A DNA stretch of 64,000 nt from Thermoanaerobaculia bacterium (GTDB lineage Bacteria > Acidobacteriota > Thermoanaerobaculia > Thermoanaerobaculales > Sulfomarinibacteraceae): assembly GCA_027061805.1 (NCBI GenBank), contig JAMOWA010000059.1, positions 62,001 to 126,000 on the forward strand, read 5' to 3'. The position numbers were made by a program, and so were the translations under genes. Positions 28,429-37,123 of this stretch are shown piece by piece. Under the pieces are notes generated by a model. The model was given only the letters and a program-made list of their open reading frames with translations, was not told where the DNA came from and did not search any database. Positions within the stretch are counted from its first letter, which is position 1. Every line of letters starts with the position of its first letter.

Positions 28429-28995
28429 ATGCAGATCATCGCCACCCAGCTCCGCTCCGGCCAGATCATCGTTCACAACGGCGAGCTCTACCGTGTCCTG
28501 AGCACCACCCACGTGACCCCCGGCAAGGGAAACGCCCTGGTGCAGAGCAAGCTCCGCAGCCTGAGGACGGGGCTCCAGACCGAGCACCGCTTCCGGCCTT
28601 CGGACAAGGTGGAGGTGGCCCGTATCGACACCCAGGAGATGCAGTACCTCTACTCCGACGGCACCAACTTCGTCTTCATGAACATGGAGACCTTCGAGCA
28701 GCTCACGCTTCCCGCCGAGGCCCTCGCCGGCACCGAGGGGTACCTCCTGCCGGACACCATCGTGGAGGTGGACCTCCACAAGGGCGAGCCCGTGGGCGTG
28801 GAGCTGCCCAACACCGTGGTGCTCGAGGTGGTGGAGACCGAGCCCAAGCTCAAGGGGGCCACCGCCGCGGGCAACTCCAAGCCCGCGAAGCTGGAGACCG
28901 GGATCACCGTGACGGTCCCGGCCTACATCGAGGCCGGCACGAAGATCGTCGTCGACACCCGGACCGGGGAGTACGTCTCCAGGGCCGAATCGTAG
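28429..28995 (+). CDS. efp: Translation elongation factor P
   Basis: Full-length 188-residue EF-P, which relieves ribosome stalling at polyproline. Three beta-barrel domains are visible. The modification loop TPGKGNA carries Lys at about 34, so EpmA-type lysylation or another Lys modification is possible, not Arg rhamnosylation. The C-terminal signature is TVTVPAYIEAGTKIVVDTRTGEY. GGGAGAG lies 5 nt before the ATG. Many neighbours here have polyproline runs (PilP, the third pseudopilin), which would need EF-P. Confidence 0.97.
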   Translation: MQIIATQLRSGQIIVHNGELYRVLSTTHVTPGKGNALVQSKLRSLRTGLQTEHRFRPSDKVEVARIDTQEMQYLYSDGTNFVFMNMETFEQLTLPAEALAGTEGYLLPDTIVEVDLHKGEPVGVELPNTVVLEVVETEPKLKGATAAGNSKPAKLETGITVTVPAYIEAGTKIVVDTRTGEYVSRAES

Positions 28996-29097
28996 GGCGC
29001 CGTGCGGAGGGGGGAAGCGCTCCCACCCCCGTGAGGAGCATCGGTGCAGGGGCGAGGCGGAGAACCCCGTGCCGCTGCCGCCGCCCTCCGCCCGTGC

Positions 29098-29103
29098 TAC
29101 GCT
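29098..29103 (+). promoter_or_regulatory. TACGCT -10 box, leaderless start of the parvulin lipoprotein gene
   Basis: TACGCT is followed by TCGCGG and ATG 29110. There is no Shine-Dalgarno. Confidence 0.5.
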
Positions 29104-29109
29104 TCGCGG

Positions 29110-30045
29110 ATGAGGTGCGCGATGGCGTCGCGGCTGAAGCCATGGTGGCGGATGGCCGTCGGGGTGGCGGTCACGATGGTGGTCGCAGCGGGCTGCGACA
29201 AGCCCGAGCGCCCCAACGTGGTGGCGATCGTGGGCGGCCACAAGGTGGAGCTGGAGTGCTTCCAGGGGTACGTCACCGGGGTGCTTGGCGAGAGCTGGAG
29301 GATGGCGGACGATCGGCTGGCGTCGCGGCTCCTCGACCAGTTCCTGGACCAGGAGGTGGTGGCGGCGGCGGCGCGCCGGGAGCGGCGCTTCAGCATTCCG
29401 GTGGAGCCGGCAAGGAGATCGGCCATGGTACGCGACCTGATTCCGGGACTCTGCGGGCCTGCGCCGACGCCAGGTCCGGAGGAGATCCGGAGGGCCGTGC
29501 AGGAGAAGCTGTCGGGGCCGCAGAGGCGCAGGGTGCACGTGCGCCAGCTGGTGCTTGGAACCCGGGAGGAGGCTCAGGCGGTGCGCGCACGGCTGGCCGC
29601 GGGCGAGGACTTCGTGGAGCTCTCCCGCGCCGTGAGCCGGGCCCCCAATGCCATGGACGGCGGCGAGCTCGGGTTCCTGGAGGAGGGCATCCTCCCGGAG
29701 GACCTGGAGAAGGTCGTGTTCTCCCTGCATCCCGGAGAGATCTCGGCCCCGGTGGAGGGCCCCTCCGGCTGGCACCTGTTCCAGGTGCTGGAGGTCTTCG
29801 ACGCAGGGTCCGTGGACCGCAGGGTCGTGGAACGAGAGGTCCGGGCCAATCTCACCGAGGAGGCGGTCCGGCGCCACGCCGAGGCCTGCATCGACCGGCT
29901 CCAGGCCCAGGTGGGCGTGGTCGTGCTCGCGGATCACCTCTGGTTCCGCTACGATGGGCGCCATGTGGAGGAGCACGATGTTGCGACGGATGGTGATGCT
30001 CGCGGTGCTGATGGGGATGCTGACCGTGCCCGGGACGGCGGGTGA
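29110..30045 (+). CDS. PpiC/parvulin-type peptidyl-prolyl isomerase lipoprotein
   Basis: Predicted 311-residue lipoprotein. A signal peptide ends in a lipobox (VVAAGC, Cys about 26). An N-terminal SurA/PrsA-like helical region follows, then a parvulin domain with RRVHVRQLVLGTREEA, DFVELSRAVSRAPNAMDGGELGFL and PVEGPSGWHLFQVLEV. It should help fold secreted or outer-membrane proteins. The last ~22 residues are Asp/Gly/Arg-rich and overlap the start of the next gene by 68 nt, so the tail may be poorly constrained. ATG 29122 is an alternative start. Confidence 0.85.
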   Translation: MRCAMASRLKPWWRMAVGVAVTMVVAAGCDKPERPNVVAIVGGHKVELECFQGYVTGVLGESWRMADDRLASRLLDQFLDQEVVAAAARRERRFSIPVEPARRSAMVRDLIPGLCGPAPTPGPEEIRRAVQEKLSGPQRRRVHVRQLVLGTREEAQAVRARLAAGEDFVELSRAVSRAPNAMDGGELGFLEEGILPEDLEKVVFSLHPGEISAPVEGPSGWHLFQVLEVFDAGSVDRRVVEREVRANLTEEAVRRHAEACIDRLQAQVGVVVLADHLWFRYDGRHVEEHDVATDGDARGADGDADRARDGG

Positions 30046-30955
30046 ACGGAGGGTCGTCGAGGCCATCATGGCCCGCGTCAACGACAAGATCATCACGGTG
30101 ACGGACTTCCGGAAACGGCTCCGGCAGGACCTCTCCCAGATCCCGAGGCAGCTCTCATCCGAGGAGATCCGGAGCTTCGCCCACAGGATCTTCGACGACA
30201 TGGTCAACGAGCTGGTCCTCATGGAGCGTGCCAAGGAGAAGAAGATCGAGGTGACCAGGGAGGACGTGGACCGGGCCATCGAGGGGCTCAGGAAGCAGAA
30301 CAACCTCACCGATGACGACGCGTTCAAGGAGGCCCTGGCCAGTGCGGGGCTGACTGAGGCCGTGATCCGGGAGCGCTACCGCCGCAACATGCTGCTCCAG
30401 CGGGTGGTCCAGTCCGAGATGACGGCCACGGAGATCACGGCCCAGGAGCTGCTCGACGAGTACAACGCCAGCAAGGAGAAGTACAGGACCCCGGAGAAGG
30501 TGCACCTCGAACAGGTCTTCTTCCCGGTGGCCGAGGACGCCAAGGACCGGGAGGCGGTCCTCGGCCGGGCCAGGGGCCTCGTGGAGCGGGTCCGGAAGGG
30601 TGCCGACTTCAAGGCCGAGGCCACCCTGGCCGGCCTGGAGGTCCAGGACCTGGGCGAGATTCCCGTGTCCGACCTCCGTGACGAGATCAAGGACGCCCTC
30701 CAGGGACTCGAGGAGGGGGGAATCACGGACGTGATCTCCACCGGAGGGGGGTTCCAGGTCATCCGCCTCGTTGCGCGGATCCCGGCGGGGTACCAGCCCT
30801 TCGAGGAGGTGAAGGAGCAGATCCGTCGGGGGCTCTCGGAGAAGCGGTACCGGGAGCAGTCGGAGGGACTGGTCAAGAAGCTCCGGGAGGACTACCTGGT
30901 GGAGACGCACCCCGAGATGGTGGACCAGGTGCTGGAAGGCACGATCGGTGAGTGA
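29978..30955 (+). CDS. SurA-like periplasmic chaperone/PPIase
   Basis: Predicted 325-residue exported protein. The signal peptide is MLRRMVMLAVLMGMLTVPGTAG. The SurA-type N-domain (EAIMARVNDKIITVTDFRKRL, FDDMVNELVLMERAKEKKI) precedes a degenerate parvulin domain (KVHLEQVFFPV ... GGGFQVIRLVARIPAG). ATG 29978 is chosen because GGAGGAG lies 5 nt upstream; ATG 29963 is in frame. It likely guides outer-membrane proteins such as PilQ and the TonB receptor. It forms an operon with the preceding parvulin and, through an overlapping GTG, with the YhaM-like gene. Confidence 0.85.
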   Translation: MLRRMVMLAVLMGMLTVPGTAGERRVVEAIMARVNDKIITVTDFRKRLRQDLSQIPRQLSSEEIRSFAHRIFDDMVNELVLMERAKEKKIEVTREDVDRAIEGLRKQNNLTDDDAFKEALASAGLTEAVIRERYRRNMLLQRVVQSEMTATEITAQELLDEYNASKEKYRTPEKVHLEQVFFPVAEDAKDREAVLGRARGLVERVRKGADFKAEATLAGLEVQDLGEIPVSDLRDEIKDALQGLEEGGITDVISTGGGFQVIRLVARIPAGYQPFEEVKEQIRRGLSEKRYREQSEGLVKKLREDYLVETHPEMVDQVLEGTIGE

Positions 30956-31913
30956 GGCGCGACGCTGGATCCGTGACCTCTCACCGGGCACGGACGTGGA
31001 GGAGACCTACGTGGTGCGCTCCCTGGACGTGCGGCAGCGGCGTGGAGGGGGCAACTACCTGGCGCTCACCCTCGCCGACCGGACGGGCCAGGTCGCCGGG
31101 CTCGTGTGGGAGGACGTGGATCGGCTGGCGAAGATCCTGAAGCCGGGATCCGTGGTCCGGGTCCGGGGTCAGGTCCAGCGGTACAACCAGCGGCTCCAGA
31201 TCGTCATCCGCTCTGCCCGGGTGGTCCCGCCGGAGGAGGTGGACGAGTCTCTCTTCGTGCGGTCCTCGTCGGTGGACCCCGAGCGGCTCTGGGCCCGCCT
31301 CATGGAGCTGGTGGAGGGGGTGGAGGACGAGCGGCTCCGGCAGCTCCTCTTCCGGATCTTCGCCGATCCCGAGGTGGAGCAGCGGTTCCGGGTGGCCCCG
31401 GCGGCACGGAGCATGCACCACGCCTACCGGTCGGGCCTCCTGGAGCACACGGTGTCCATGGCCACGGCGGCGCGGATGCTCGCCGGACACTACGGGCTCG
31501 ACGGGAGCCTCGTGGTGGCGGGTTCACTCCTCCACGACCTGGGGAAGATCTGGGAGCTCGAGATCGGCGCCGGCATCGAGTACACGGACGACGGCCGCCT
31601 CCTGGGTCACCTCCCCCTGGAGGTCCTCTGGGTGGACCGGCGGATCTCCGAGATGGAGGACTTCCCCGCGGAGACGCGGCGCAACCTCCTCCACATCCTG
31701 CTGGCCCATCACGGCGAGTACGCCTACGGCTCGCCCCGCCGTCCCAAGACGCCGGAGGCCCTCCTCGTCCACATGGTGGACAACCTGGACGCCAAGGTGG
31801 CGGGCATGCTGGACGCCATCCATTCCGGTGGGGACACGGGCGAGGCGTGGACCGCCTACGTGCCCATGCTGGAGCGGTACGTCTACCGCCGGCGCCCCGA
31901 CGAGGAGGGGTGA
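30948..31913 (+). CDS. YhaM-like 3'-5' exoribonuclease (OB fold + HD)
   Basis: Predicted 321-residue protein. An N-terminal OB-fold nucleic-acid-binding domain (YLALTLADRTGQVAGLVW ... VVRVRGQVQRYNQRLQI) is followed by an HD hydrolase domain with metal ligands in HHAYRSGLLEHTVSMA, GSLLHDLGKIWEL and ILLAHHGEYAYGSP, and a C-terminal HMVDNLDAKV. This arrangement is that of YhaM/CbfI, which trims RNA and DNA 3' ends. The GTG start overlaps the SurA-like stop. It converges with the selenoprotein gene, 1 nt away. Confidence 0.88.
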   Translation: MSEARRWIRDLSPGTDVEETYVVRSLDVRQRRGGGNYLALTLADRTGQVAGLVWEDVDRLAKILKPGSVVRVRGQVQRYNQRLQIVIRSARVVPPEEVDESLFVRSSSVDPERLWARLMELVEGVEDERLRQLLFRIFADPEVEQRFRVAPAARSMHHAYRSGLLEHTVSMATAARMLAGHYGLDGSLVVAGSLLHDLGKIWELEIGAGIEYTDDGRLLGHLPLEVLWVDRRISEMEDFPAETRRNLLHILLAHHGEYAYGSPRRPKTPEALLVHMVDNLDAKVAGMLDAIHSGGDTGEAWTAYVPMLERYVYRRRPDEEG

Positions 31914-31914
31914 G

Positions 31915-32142
31915 TCAGCCCGTCATCTCCCGGATGAGGCGGACCACCTCGCCGGGATCGGGGAACCGACCCGTCTGTCCCTTGGAGAACACGAGACGCC
32001 CGTCCACCACCACGTCGAAGACACCCCGTGCGCCCTTGACCAGCTCCGCACGGACCCCGAGCTCGCGCTCGATCTCGGCCGCCACACTGGCGGCCCGGGG
32101 CCTGTAGTTTCACACCACGCAGTACTCGATGGAGATGTCCAT
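31915..32142 (-). CDS. SelW-like (Rdx family) selenoprotein with in-frame UGA
   Basis: Reading through a TGA at 32112-32110 gives a 75-residue protein beginning MDISIEYCVVU. This is the CxxU redox motif of the SelW/SelT/Rdx family, followed by YRPRAASVAAEIE, a central VKGARGVFDVVVDGR and a C-terminal FSKGQTGRFPDPGEVV. All match a thioredoxin-like Rdx fold of normal length. A 7-bp stem with AGTGT loop begins 15 nt after the UGA (32095-32077), as in bacterial SECIS elements. GAGGGAGG precedes the ATG. Standard gene finding would stop at residue 10 and lose the gene. The redox partner is unknown; sel genes are not in the window. Confidence 0.88.
32077..32095 (-). promoter_or_regulatory. SECIS-like hairpin
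   Basis: Perfect 7-bp stem GGCCGCC/GGCGGCC with a 5-nt loop AGTGT, located 15-33 nt after the UGA of the SelW-like gene. Its position and apical G/U fit the SelB-binding bacterial SECIS. Confidence 0.75.
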
Positions 32143-32307
32143 CGTTGCCTCCCTCGGGCGCTCCCAGGTCCGCGGGATGCACCGTGTCTCGCCTCCTAGT
32201 GTATCGTGCCCCTGTGGAGAGATACCGGAGGGACGTTCCGGCGCGGCGGACGGGATGGCTCCCCAACGCGGGGGCTTTCCGCTCCGTACTGGAGACGAGG
32301 AGAGCCT

Positions 32308-32940
32308 GTGGTGGACGTGTGCCTGACAGCGATCCAGGGAGGGACGGCCGGCGGAGGCGCCGTGGACGAGCGTGAGGTCGTCGAACGGGCCCGCCGCGGG
32401 GACGAGGCCATGTTCGCCCGTCTCGTGGAACGGCACTCCCGCTCCCTGCATCGCGTGGTGGCCCGGATGCTGGGTGACGACGAGGAAGCGTGGGACGTGG
32501 TCCAGATGGCCTGGCTCAGGGCCTGGCAGCGGCTGGGCCGCTACGACGACCGCTGGAGGTTCTCCACGTGGATCCACAGGATCGCGACGAACCTGGCCAT
32601 CGACGTGCTGCGGGCCCGATCCAGCCGGGAGCGGGCTCACACCACGGGCGGTGCCGTGTGGCTCCGGCCCACGCCCACGGGCGGGCGTCCCGGGGACCTT
32701 GTGGAAGAGAAGGACGTGGAGCGGATCCTGGGAGACCTGGTCCGCGATCTGAGTCCGCAGCAGCGGGCCGCCTTCATCCTCCGCGAGGTGGAGGGCCTGG
32801 ACACCGCCGAGGTGGCCGAGATCCTGGGGTGCTCGCCGGTCACCGTGCGGAACCACGTGTTCCAGGCCAGGCGGGCCTTGCGAAAGGCCATGGCAGAGCG
32901 CTACCCGGAGTACGTTCCCGGTGGCGAGAGGGGGAGATGA
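32308..32940 (+). CDS. ECF-type RNA polymerase sigma factor
   Basis: Predicted 210-residue sigma-70 family factor. Region 2 is REVVERARRGDEAMFARLVERH through DDEEAWDVVQMAWLRAW and FSTWIHRIATNLAIDVLR. Region 4 is LSPQQRAAFILREVEGLDTAE and EILGCSPVTVRNHVFQARRALRK. The GTG at 32308 has AGGAGAG 3 nt upstream; GTG 32362 (VDEREVVE) is a plausible shorter start that begins exactly at region 2. The stop overlaps the anti-sigma start (ATGA). It is divergent from the selenoprotein gene. As the first gene before the pilus cluster it may direct pilus transcription. Confidence 0.9.
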   Translation: MVDVCLTAIQGGTAGGGAVDEREVVERARRGDEAMFARLVERHSRSLHRVVARMLGDDEEAWDVVQMAWLRAWQRLGRYDDRWRFSTWIHRIATNLAIDVLRARSSRERAHTTGGAVWLRPTPTGGRPGDLVEEKDVERILGDLVRDLSPQQRAAFILREVEGLDTAEVAEILGCSPVTVRNHVFQARRALRKAMAERYPEYVPGGERGR

Positions 32941-33443
32941 TGGAGTGCAGGCGGTTCGAGGAGCTGTTGGAGGCGTACCTGGACGAACGGCTCGAGGGGG
33001 CCGATCGCGCGGCGTGGAGGGAACACCTCAGGGAGTGCGCCCGGTGCCGCAGGCTTGCCCTCGAACGGGAGCCGGTCCTGCTGCTGAGCCTGGCGCCGCG
33101 GACGGAGGCCTCCGGAGAGCGGGTGGCGGCCTGCGTGGGAGCCGTCCGTGCCCTGACGCACGGGCAGCGCCTCCAGCGGACCCTCGGGCGGCGGCGCCGT
33201 GCGTGGCTCGCAGCCGCCGCGGCCGCGGTGCTGGTGGCGGCCGGGGCCCTGGGGATCCGTGGACCGGGGCACGAGGACCTGCAGGCGGCCGCCGCCCCGC
33301 CGGCCGTGGAGCGGGCGGGGGACGGCGTGCCGGCTCCGGAGGTGGAGGTGGAGACGCGGGACGGGGAGGTCCGGGTCTACCGCTACGCCGTGGACGGTGA
33401 CATGGCGGTGGCCTTCGTGGTGGACCCGTCCATGGAGCTCTGA
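32937..33443 (+). CDS. Zinc-finger anti-sigma factor
   Basis: Predicted 168-residue protein. The N-terminus is a zinc-binding anti-sigma domain: ECRRFEELLEAYLDERLEG followed by HLRECARC (H-x3-C-x2-C). One membrane helix (about 82-102, AWLAAAAAAVLVAAGALGI) anchors it, leaving a periplasmic tail of about 65 residues. It should hold the preceding sigma factor until a signal releases it. It is coupled to the sigma gene by ATGA and lies 2 nt before the first pilus-cluster gene. Confidence 0.85.
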   Translation: MMECRRFEELLEAYLDERLEGADRAAWREHLRECARCRRLALEREPVLLLSLAPRTEASGERVAACVGAVRALTHGQRLQRTLGRRRRAWLAAAAAAVLVAAGALGIRGPGHEDLQAAAAPPAVERAGDGVPAPEVEVETRDGEVRVYRYAVDGDMAVAFVVDPSMEL

Positions 33444-33445
33444 CC

Positions 33446-34261
33446 ATGCGGCGGCTCCTGACCTGCATGGTGCTGGCGGCCTGTGCGGTGACCACGGGCC
33501 CGGTGTGGGCTGCGCCCGGCAACGCCCTCGTGGCCCGCACCTTCCATCTGAGATACCGCCCCGTGGACGAGGCCGCCCAGCTGGCCCAGTCGCTGCTCTC
33601 GGGCAACGGCAACCTGACGGTGTACCCGGCGAAGAAGGCGCTCACGGTCCAGGACACCCCGTCGGTGCTGGACCTCGTCGCCCACGTGTTCCGCGAGTAC
33701 GACCGGCCGGACCCCGTGTTCCGGGTGAGGGCGACACTGCTGGAGGCCTCCAACGAGGAGGGGAACGGGACCTCCGGCGTACCGGACGACGTGGACCCCA
33801 GGGTCCGGAGGATGTTTCCCTTCAAGGCCTACCGGAAGCTGGGCACGGCGGTGCTGGAATGGGATGCCCCGGGACCGATCTCGGCCACCCTCGGGGAGGG
33901 GTTCGTGCTGGAGGGACAGGCCGCCTGGAGTCGCCTGCGGACCGGAGCCCCCGCCCCGTCCGGGGGTGAGGGCGACACGCCGTCCGTGACGGCGAGGGAC
34001 CTCCGGACGGCCTGGGAGCTGGGTGGCAAGGACATGGTGGTGAGCATGCTGCGCCACCGGAGGCTGGTCATCGAGGACCTCACCCTCAGCCATGCCGGGG
34101 ACCGGGAGGGCAAGAGCCCCAACGAGCTCCTCAGGACCCGGGTGGTGCTGGCACCGAACCAGGAGGTGGTCCTGGCCATGAGCCCCTCCGAGGACGCGGA
34201 GCGCGCCGTGATCATCGTCCTCAAGGCCCTGACCCCCCACCGGCGGGTGGAGGCCCGGTAG
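33446..34261 (+). CDS. Exported protein with secretin N1/NolW-like domain
   Basis: Predicted 271-residue exported protein. A signal peptide (LLTCMVLAACAVTTGPVWA) precedes a secretin-type periplasmic repeat (RTFHLRYRPVDEAAQLAQSLL ... ALTVQDTPSVLDLVAHVFREYD). The remaining 170 residues look beta-rich and have no motif I can name. There is no secretin barrel, so it probably works with PilQ in the periplasm rather than as a channel. It is packed between the anti-sigma gene and pilC with 2-nt and 0-nt gaps. Confidence 0.7.
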   Translation: MRRLLTCMVLAACAVTTGPVWAAPGNALVARTFHLRYRPVDEAAQLAQSLLSGNGNLTVYPAKKALTVQDTPSVLDLVAHVFREYDRPDPVFRVRATLLEASNEEGNGTSGVPDDVDPRVRRMFPFKAYRKLGTAVLEWDAPGPISATLGEGFVLEGQAAWSRLRTGAPAPSGGEGDTPSVTARDLRTAWELGGKDMVVSMLRHRRLVIEDLTLSHAGDREGKSPNELLRTRVVLAPNQEVVLAMSPSEDAERAVIIVLKALTPHRRVEAR

Positions 34262-35470
34262 ATGCCGGAGTTCCAGTGCCGCATCGGGGCGTCCGACGGC
34301 TCCGTTCTGGAGCAGAGGCGGATCGCATCCTCCGCCGAGGCGCTGCGCCGGGAGCTGGAGCAGGAGGGGTTCCACGTCTTCTCCATCACGGCCCCCCGCC
34401 TGAAGCTCCGGCTCCCCTTCGTGGGGCGCCGCGAGAAGGTGGGTGGCCAGGAGTTCATGATCTTCAACACCCAGCTGCGGACCCTGCTCAAGGCGGGGCT
34501 GCCCCTGGCCCAGTCGCTGGAGCTCCTGGCGGCCCAGCAGGGCAACCCCCACTTCAGGGCGCTCCTGGAGAAGGTCCACCAGCAGGTCACCACCGGCGTC
34601 TCCATCTCCGACGCGTTCCTCTCCCTCGGTGACGCCTTTCCCCGGCTCTACGCCAACACGTTGCGGGCCGGGGAGCGGTCGGGTGACCTCGAGGGGATGC
34701 TGGACCGGTTCACGGCCTACCAGAGGATGATGGAGGCCGCCCGCAAGAAGATCGTGGGCGCCCTGACCTACCCCGCGGTGCTGGTCTTCCTCTCCATCGT
34801 CCTGGTGGTCATCATGATGACCTACGTGATCCCCAACTTCACGGGGTTCTACTCCGATCTCGGAGCGGACCTCCCGCTGCCGACCGTCATCGTCATCACC
34901 GTGGCCAACTTCGTCCACGATCACGTGGTGGCCCTCGTGCTCACCACGGTGGCGTCGGTCTGGGGCGCGCGGGTCTGGAGGAAGACTCCCAGGGGGCGGC
35001 GACTCCTGGACCGGCTCGTCCTCAGGCTGCCCATCCTCGGGAATCTGGCCCACATGTTCGCCCTCTCCCAGTTCACCCGGTCACTGGGGGTGATGCTCGG
35101 TGGGGGTATCCCGATGGTGCCGGCCCTGGAGACCGCCGTGACCTCGGTGAACAACGCGTGGGTGTCCGAGCGGTTTCTCAGGTGCATCCCGGAGGTGCGC
35201 GAGGGTCAGGCCCTCTCGGATTCCCTGGAGAGGACCGGGCTGGTGCCGGAGCTGGCGGTGGCCATGATGCGGGTGGGCGAGTCCACGGGGGCGCTCCCCG
35301 AGATGCTCACCCACACCTCCTCGTTCATCGACGAGGACATCGACTTCCTGCTCAACAGGATCGTGACGCTCCTGGAACCGGCGATCCTCGTGGTGATGGG
35401 GGTTGTGGTGGCGGGTCTGCTCCTGGCGGTCTATTATCCACTGCTCACGCTGGTCTCGAAGATGCAGTAG
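34262..35470 (+). CDS. pilC: Type IV pilus inner-membrane platform protein PilC (GspF family)
   Basis: Predicted 402-residue GspF/PilC protein. Two repeated T2SSF domains are seen: FNTQLRTLLKAGLPLAQSLELL ... RAGERSGDLEGMLDRF and FTRSLGVMLGGGIPMVPALE ... MRVGESTGALPEML. Membrane helices are at about 170-195, 215-240 and 370-395. A short N-terminal cytosolic domain (EFQCRIGASDGSV) precedes. It forms the platform on which PilB acts in pilus assembly. The ATG follows directly on the preceding stop. Confidence 0.95.
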   Translation: MPEFQCRIGASDGSVLEQRRIASSAEALRRELEQEGFHVFSITAPRLKLRLPFVGRREKVGGQEFMIFNTQLRTLLKAGLPLAQSLELLAAQQGNPHFRALLEKVHQQVTTGVSISDAFLSLGDAFPRLYANTLRAGERSGDLEGMLDRFTAYQRMMEAARKKIVGALTYPAVLVFLSIVLVVIMMTYVIPNFTGFYSDLGADLPLPTVIVITVANFVHDHVVALVLTTVASVWGARVWRKTPRGRRLLDRLVLRLPILGNLAHMFALSQFTRSLGVMLGGGIPMVPALETAVTSVNNAWVSERFLRCIPEVREGQALSDSLERTGLVPELAVAMMRVGESTGALPEMLTHTSSFIDEDIDFLLNRIVTLLEPAILVVMGVVVAGLLLAVYYPLLTLVSKMQ

Positions 35471-35479
35471 GGGGAAACA

Positions 35480-37123
35480 GTGGCGACGGATCAGAATCTC
35501 GACGAGGCACGGATGCTCCTGGGGGCCACGGATCCTCCGGACGAGCAGGAGGACCTCGAACGAGCCCGTGCCCTTGCGGAGAAGCTGGGCCTGCCCTTCG
35601 ATCCGCTGGACGAGTTCCACGTGGACCCGGAGCTCTTCCGGACGATCCCCGTGGAGACCATGCTGCGCTACCAGTTCCTGCCCATGGAGCAGAGGGACGG
35701 GGTGCTCAGGGTGGTGATGGCGGACCCCTCGGACGTGGTGGGCGTCACCGAGCTGGAGACCGTGCTGGCGCTGCCCCTGGACATCTCGGTGGGACCGGAG
35801 CGGCGGATCAACGACATCCTGGAGAAGTCCGAGTCCACCCAGAGGGTGCTCGACGAGGCCACGGAGGGGTTCCGGCTCCAGCTGGTCCAGGAGGCGGAGG
35901 ACGGCGAGGAGGTTCTCTCCATCGACCGCATCACGGCCGACGCCTCCCCCATCATCCGGCTGGTGGACTCCATCCTGTTCAACGCCATCCAGCGTCGGGC
36001 CTCGGACATCCACATCGAGACCCAGGACCGCGAGGTGGTGGTGAAGTACCGCATCGACGGGGTGCTCTACCAGGCCATGGAGCCCATCGACAAGGAGCAC
36101 CACTCCACCATCATCAGCAGGATCAAGGTCATGTCCGAGCTGGACATCGCGGAGAAGCGGATTCCCCAGGACGGCCGCTTCAAGGTGCGGTTCTCCGGAC
36201 GGACCATCGACTTCCGCGTGTCCATCATGCCGACGGTGCACGGCGAGGACGCGGTGATCCGGATCCTGGACAAGGAATCGGCAAACCGCGAGTTCCGGAC
36301 GCTCAACCTGGAGGTACTGGGCCTCGACGACGAGACCAAGCGGAAGCTCAGGAAGTACATCAGGGAGCCCTACGGGATGGTCCTGGTGACGGGCCCCACG
36401 GGCTCGGGCAAGACCACCACCCTCTACGCCTGCCTGTCGGAGATCGCCACCTCCGAGGACAAGATCGTCACCATCGAGGACCCCGTGGAGTACCAGCTCA
36501 AGGGCATCACCCAGATCCCGGTGAACGAGAAGAAGGGCCTGACCTTCGCACGCGGTCTCCGGTCGATCCTGCGCCATGACCCCGACAAGGTCATGGTGGG
36601 CGAGATCCGGGACGAGGAGACCGCCCAGATCGCCGTGCAGTCGGCGCTCACCGGCCACCTGGTGTTCACCACGGTCCATGCCAACAACGTGGTGGACGTC
36701 ATCGGCCGCTTCCTCAACATGAACGTGGACCTCTACAACTTCGTGTCGGCTCTCAACTGCGTGCTGGCCCAGCGCCTGGTCCGGAAGATCTGCGTCCACT
36801 GCAAGAGGCCGGTCCATGTCTCCGACGAGCTGCTGGAGGACTCCGGGCTCGAGCCCGACCGCTACGCCGACTTCACCTTCTACGAGGGAGCGGGCTGCAT
36901 CGAGTGCAACGGGACCGGGTTCCTGGGCCGGCTCGCCATCTCCGAGCTGCTGGGGCTCTCGGACAACATCCGCGAGCTCATCCTGGGCCGGCGGTCCGCG
37001 GCCGAGATCAAGCGTGCGGCCAAGGCCGAGGGGATGCGCTTCCTCCGGGAGAACGCGCTCCAGAAGGTCTTCGCCGGGGTGACGACCCTCAAGGAGATCA
37101 ACAAGGTGACCTTCGTCGAATGA
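35480..37123 (+). CDS. pilB: Type IV pilus assembly ATPase PilB (GspE family)
   Basis: Predicted 547-residue hexameric ATPase. An N-terminal MshEN/GspE-N domain (about 20-130) precedes the ATPase core: Walker A GPTGSGKTTTLYA (about 304-316), Asp box IEDPVEYQLKGITQ, Walker B VGEIRDEETA (about 372-381) and His box TGHLVFTTVHANN. CVHC (about 437) and CIECNGTG (about 473) form the family's zinc site. It powers pilus extension. GTG 35480 lies 9 nt after the pilC stop. No PilT retraction ATPase is in the window. Confidence 0.95.
   Translation: MATDQNLDEARMLLGATDPPDEQEDLERARALAEKLGLPFDPLDEFHVDPELFRTIPVETMLRYQFLPMEQRDGVLRVVMADPSDVVGVTELETVLALPLDISVGPERRINDILEKSESTQRVLDEATEGFRLQLVQEAEDGEEVLSIDRITADASPIIRLVDSILFNAIQRRASDIHIETQDREVVVKYRIDGVLYQAMEPIDKEHHSTIISRIKVMSELDIAEKRIPQDGRFKVRFSGRTIDFRVSIMPTVHGEDAVIRILDKESANREFRTLNLEVLGLDDETKRKLRKYIREPYGMVLVTGPTGSGKTTTLYACLSEIATSEDKIVTIEDPVEYQLKGITQIPVNEKKGLTFARGLRSILRHDPDKVMVGEIRDEETAQIAVQSALTGHLVFTTVHANNVVDVIGRFLNMNVDLYNFVSALNCVLAQRLVRKICVHCKRPVHVSDELLEDSGLEPDRYADFTFYEGAGCIECNGTGFLGRLAISELLGLSDNIRELILGRRSAAEIKRAAKAEGMRFLRENALQKVFAGVTTLKEINKVTFVE

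Noticed and set aside
32110-32856. A minus-strand frame ending in MDISIEYCVV at 32110 as a 248-residue protein
   Set aside because: Most of it is antisense to the sigma factor gene. The final ten codons are the true start of the selenoprotein, and the stop is the selenocysteine UGA.
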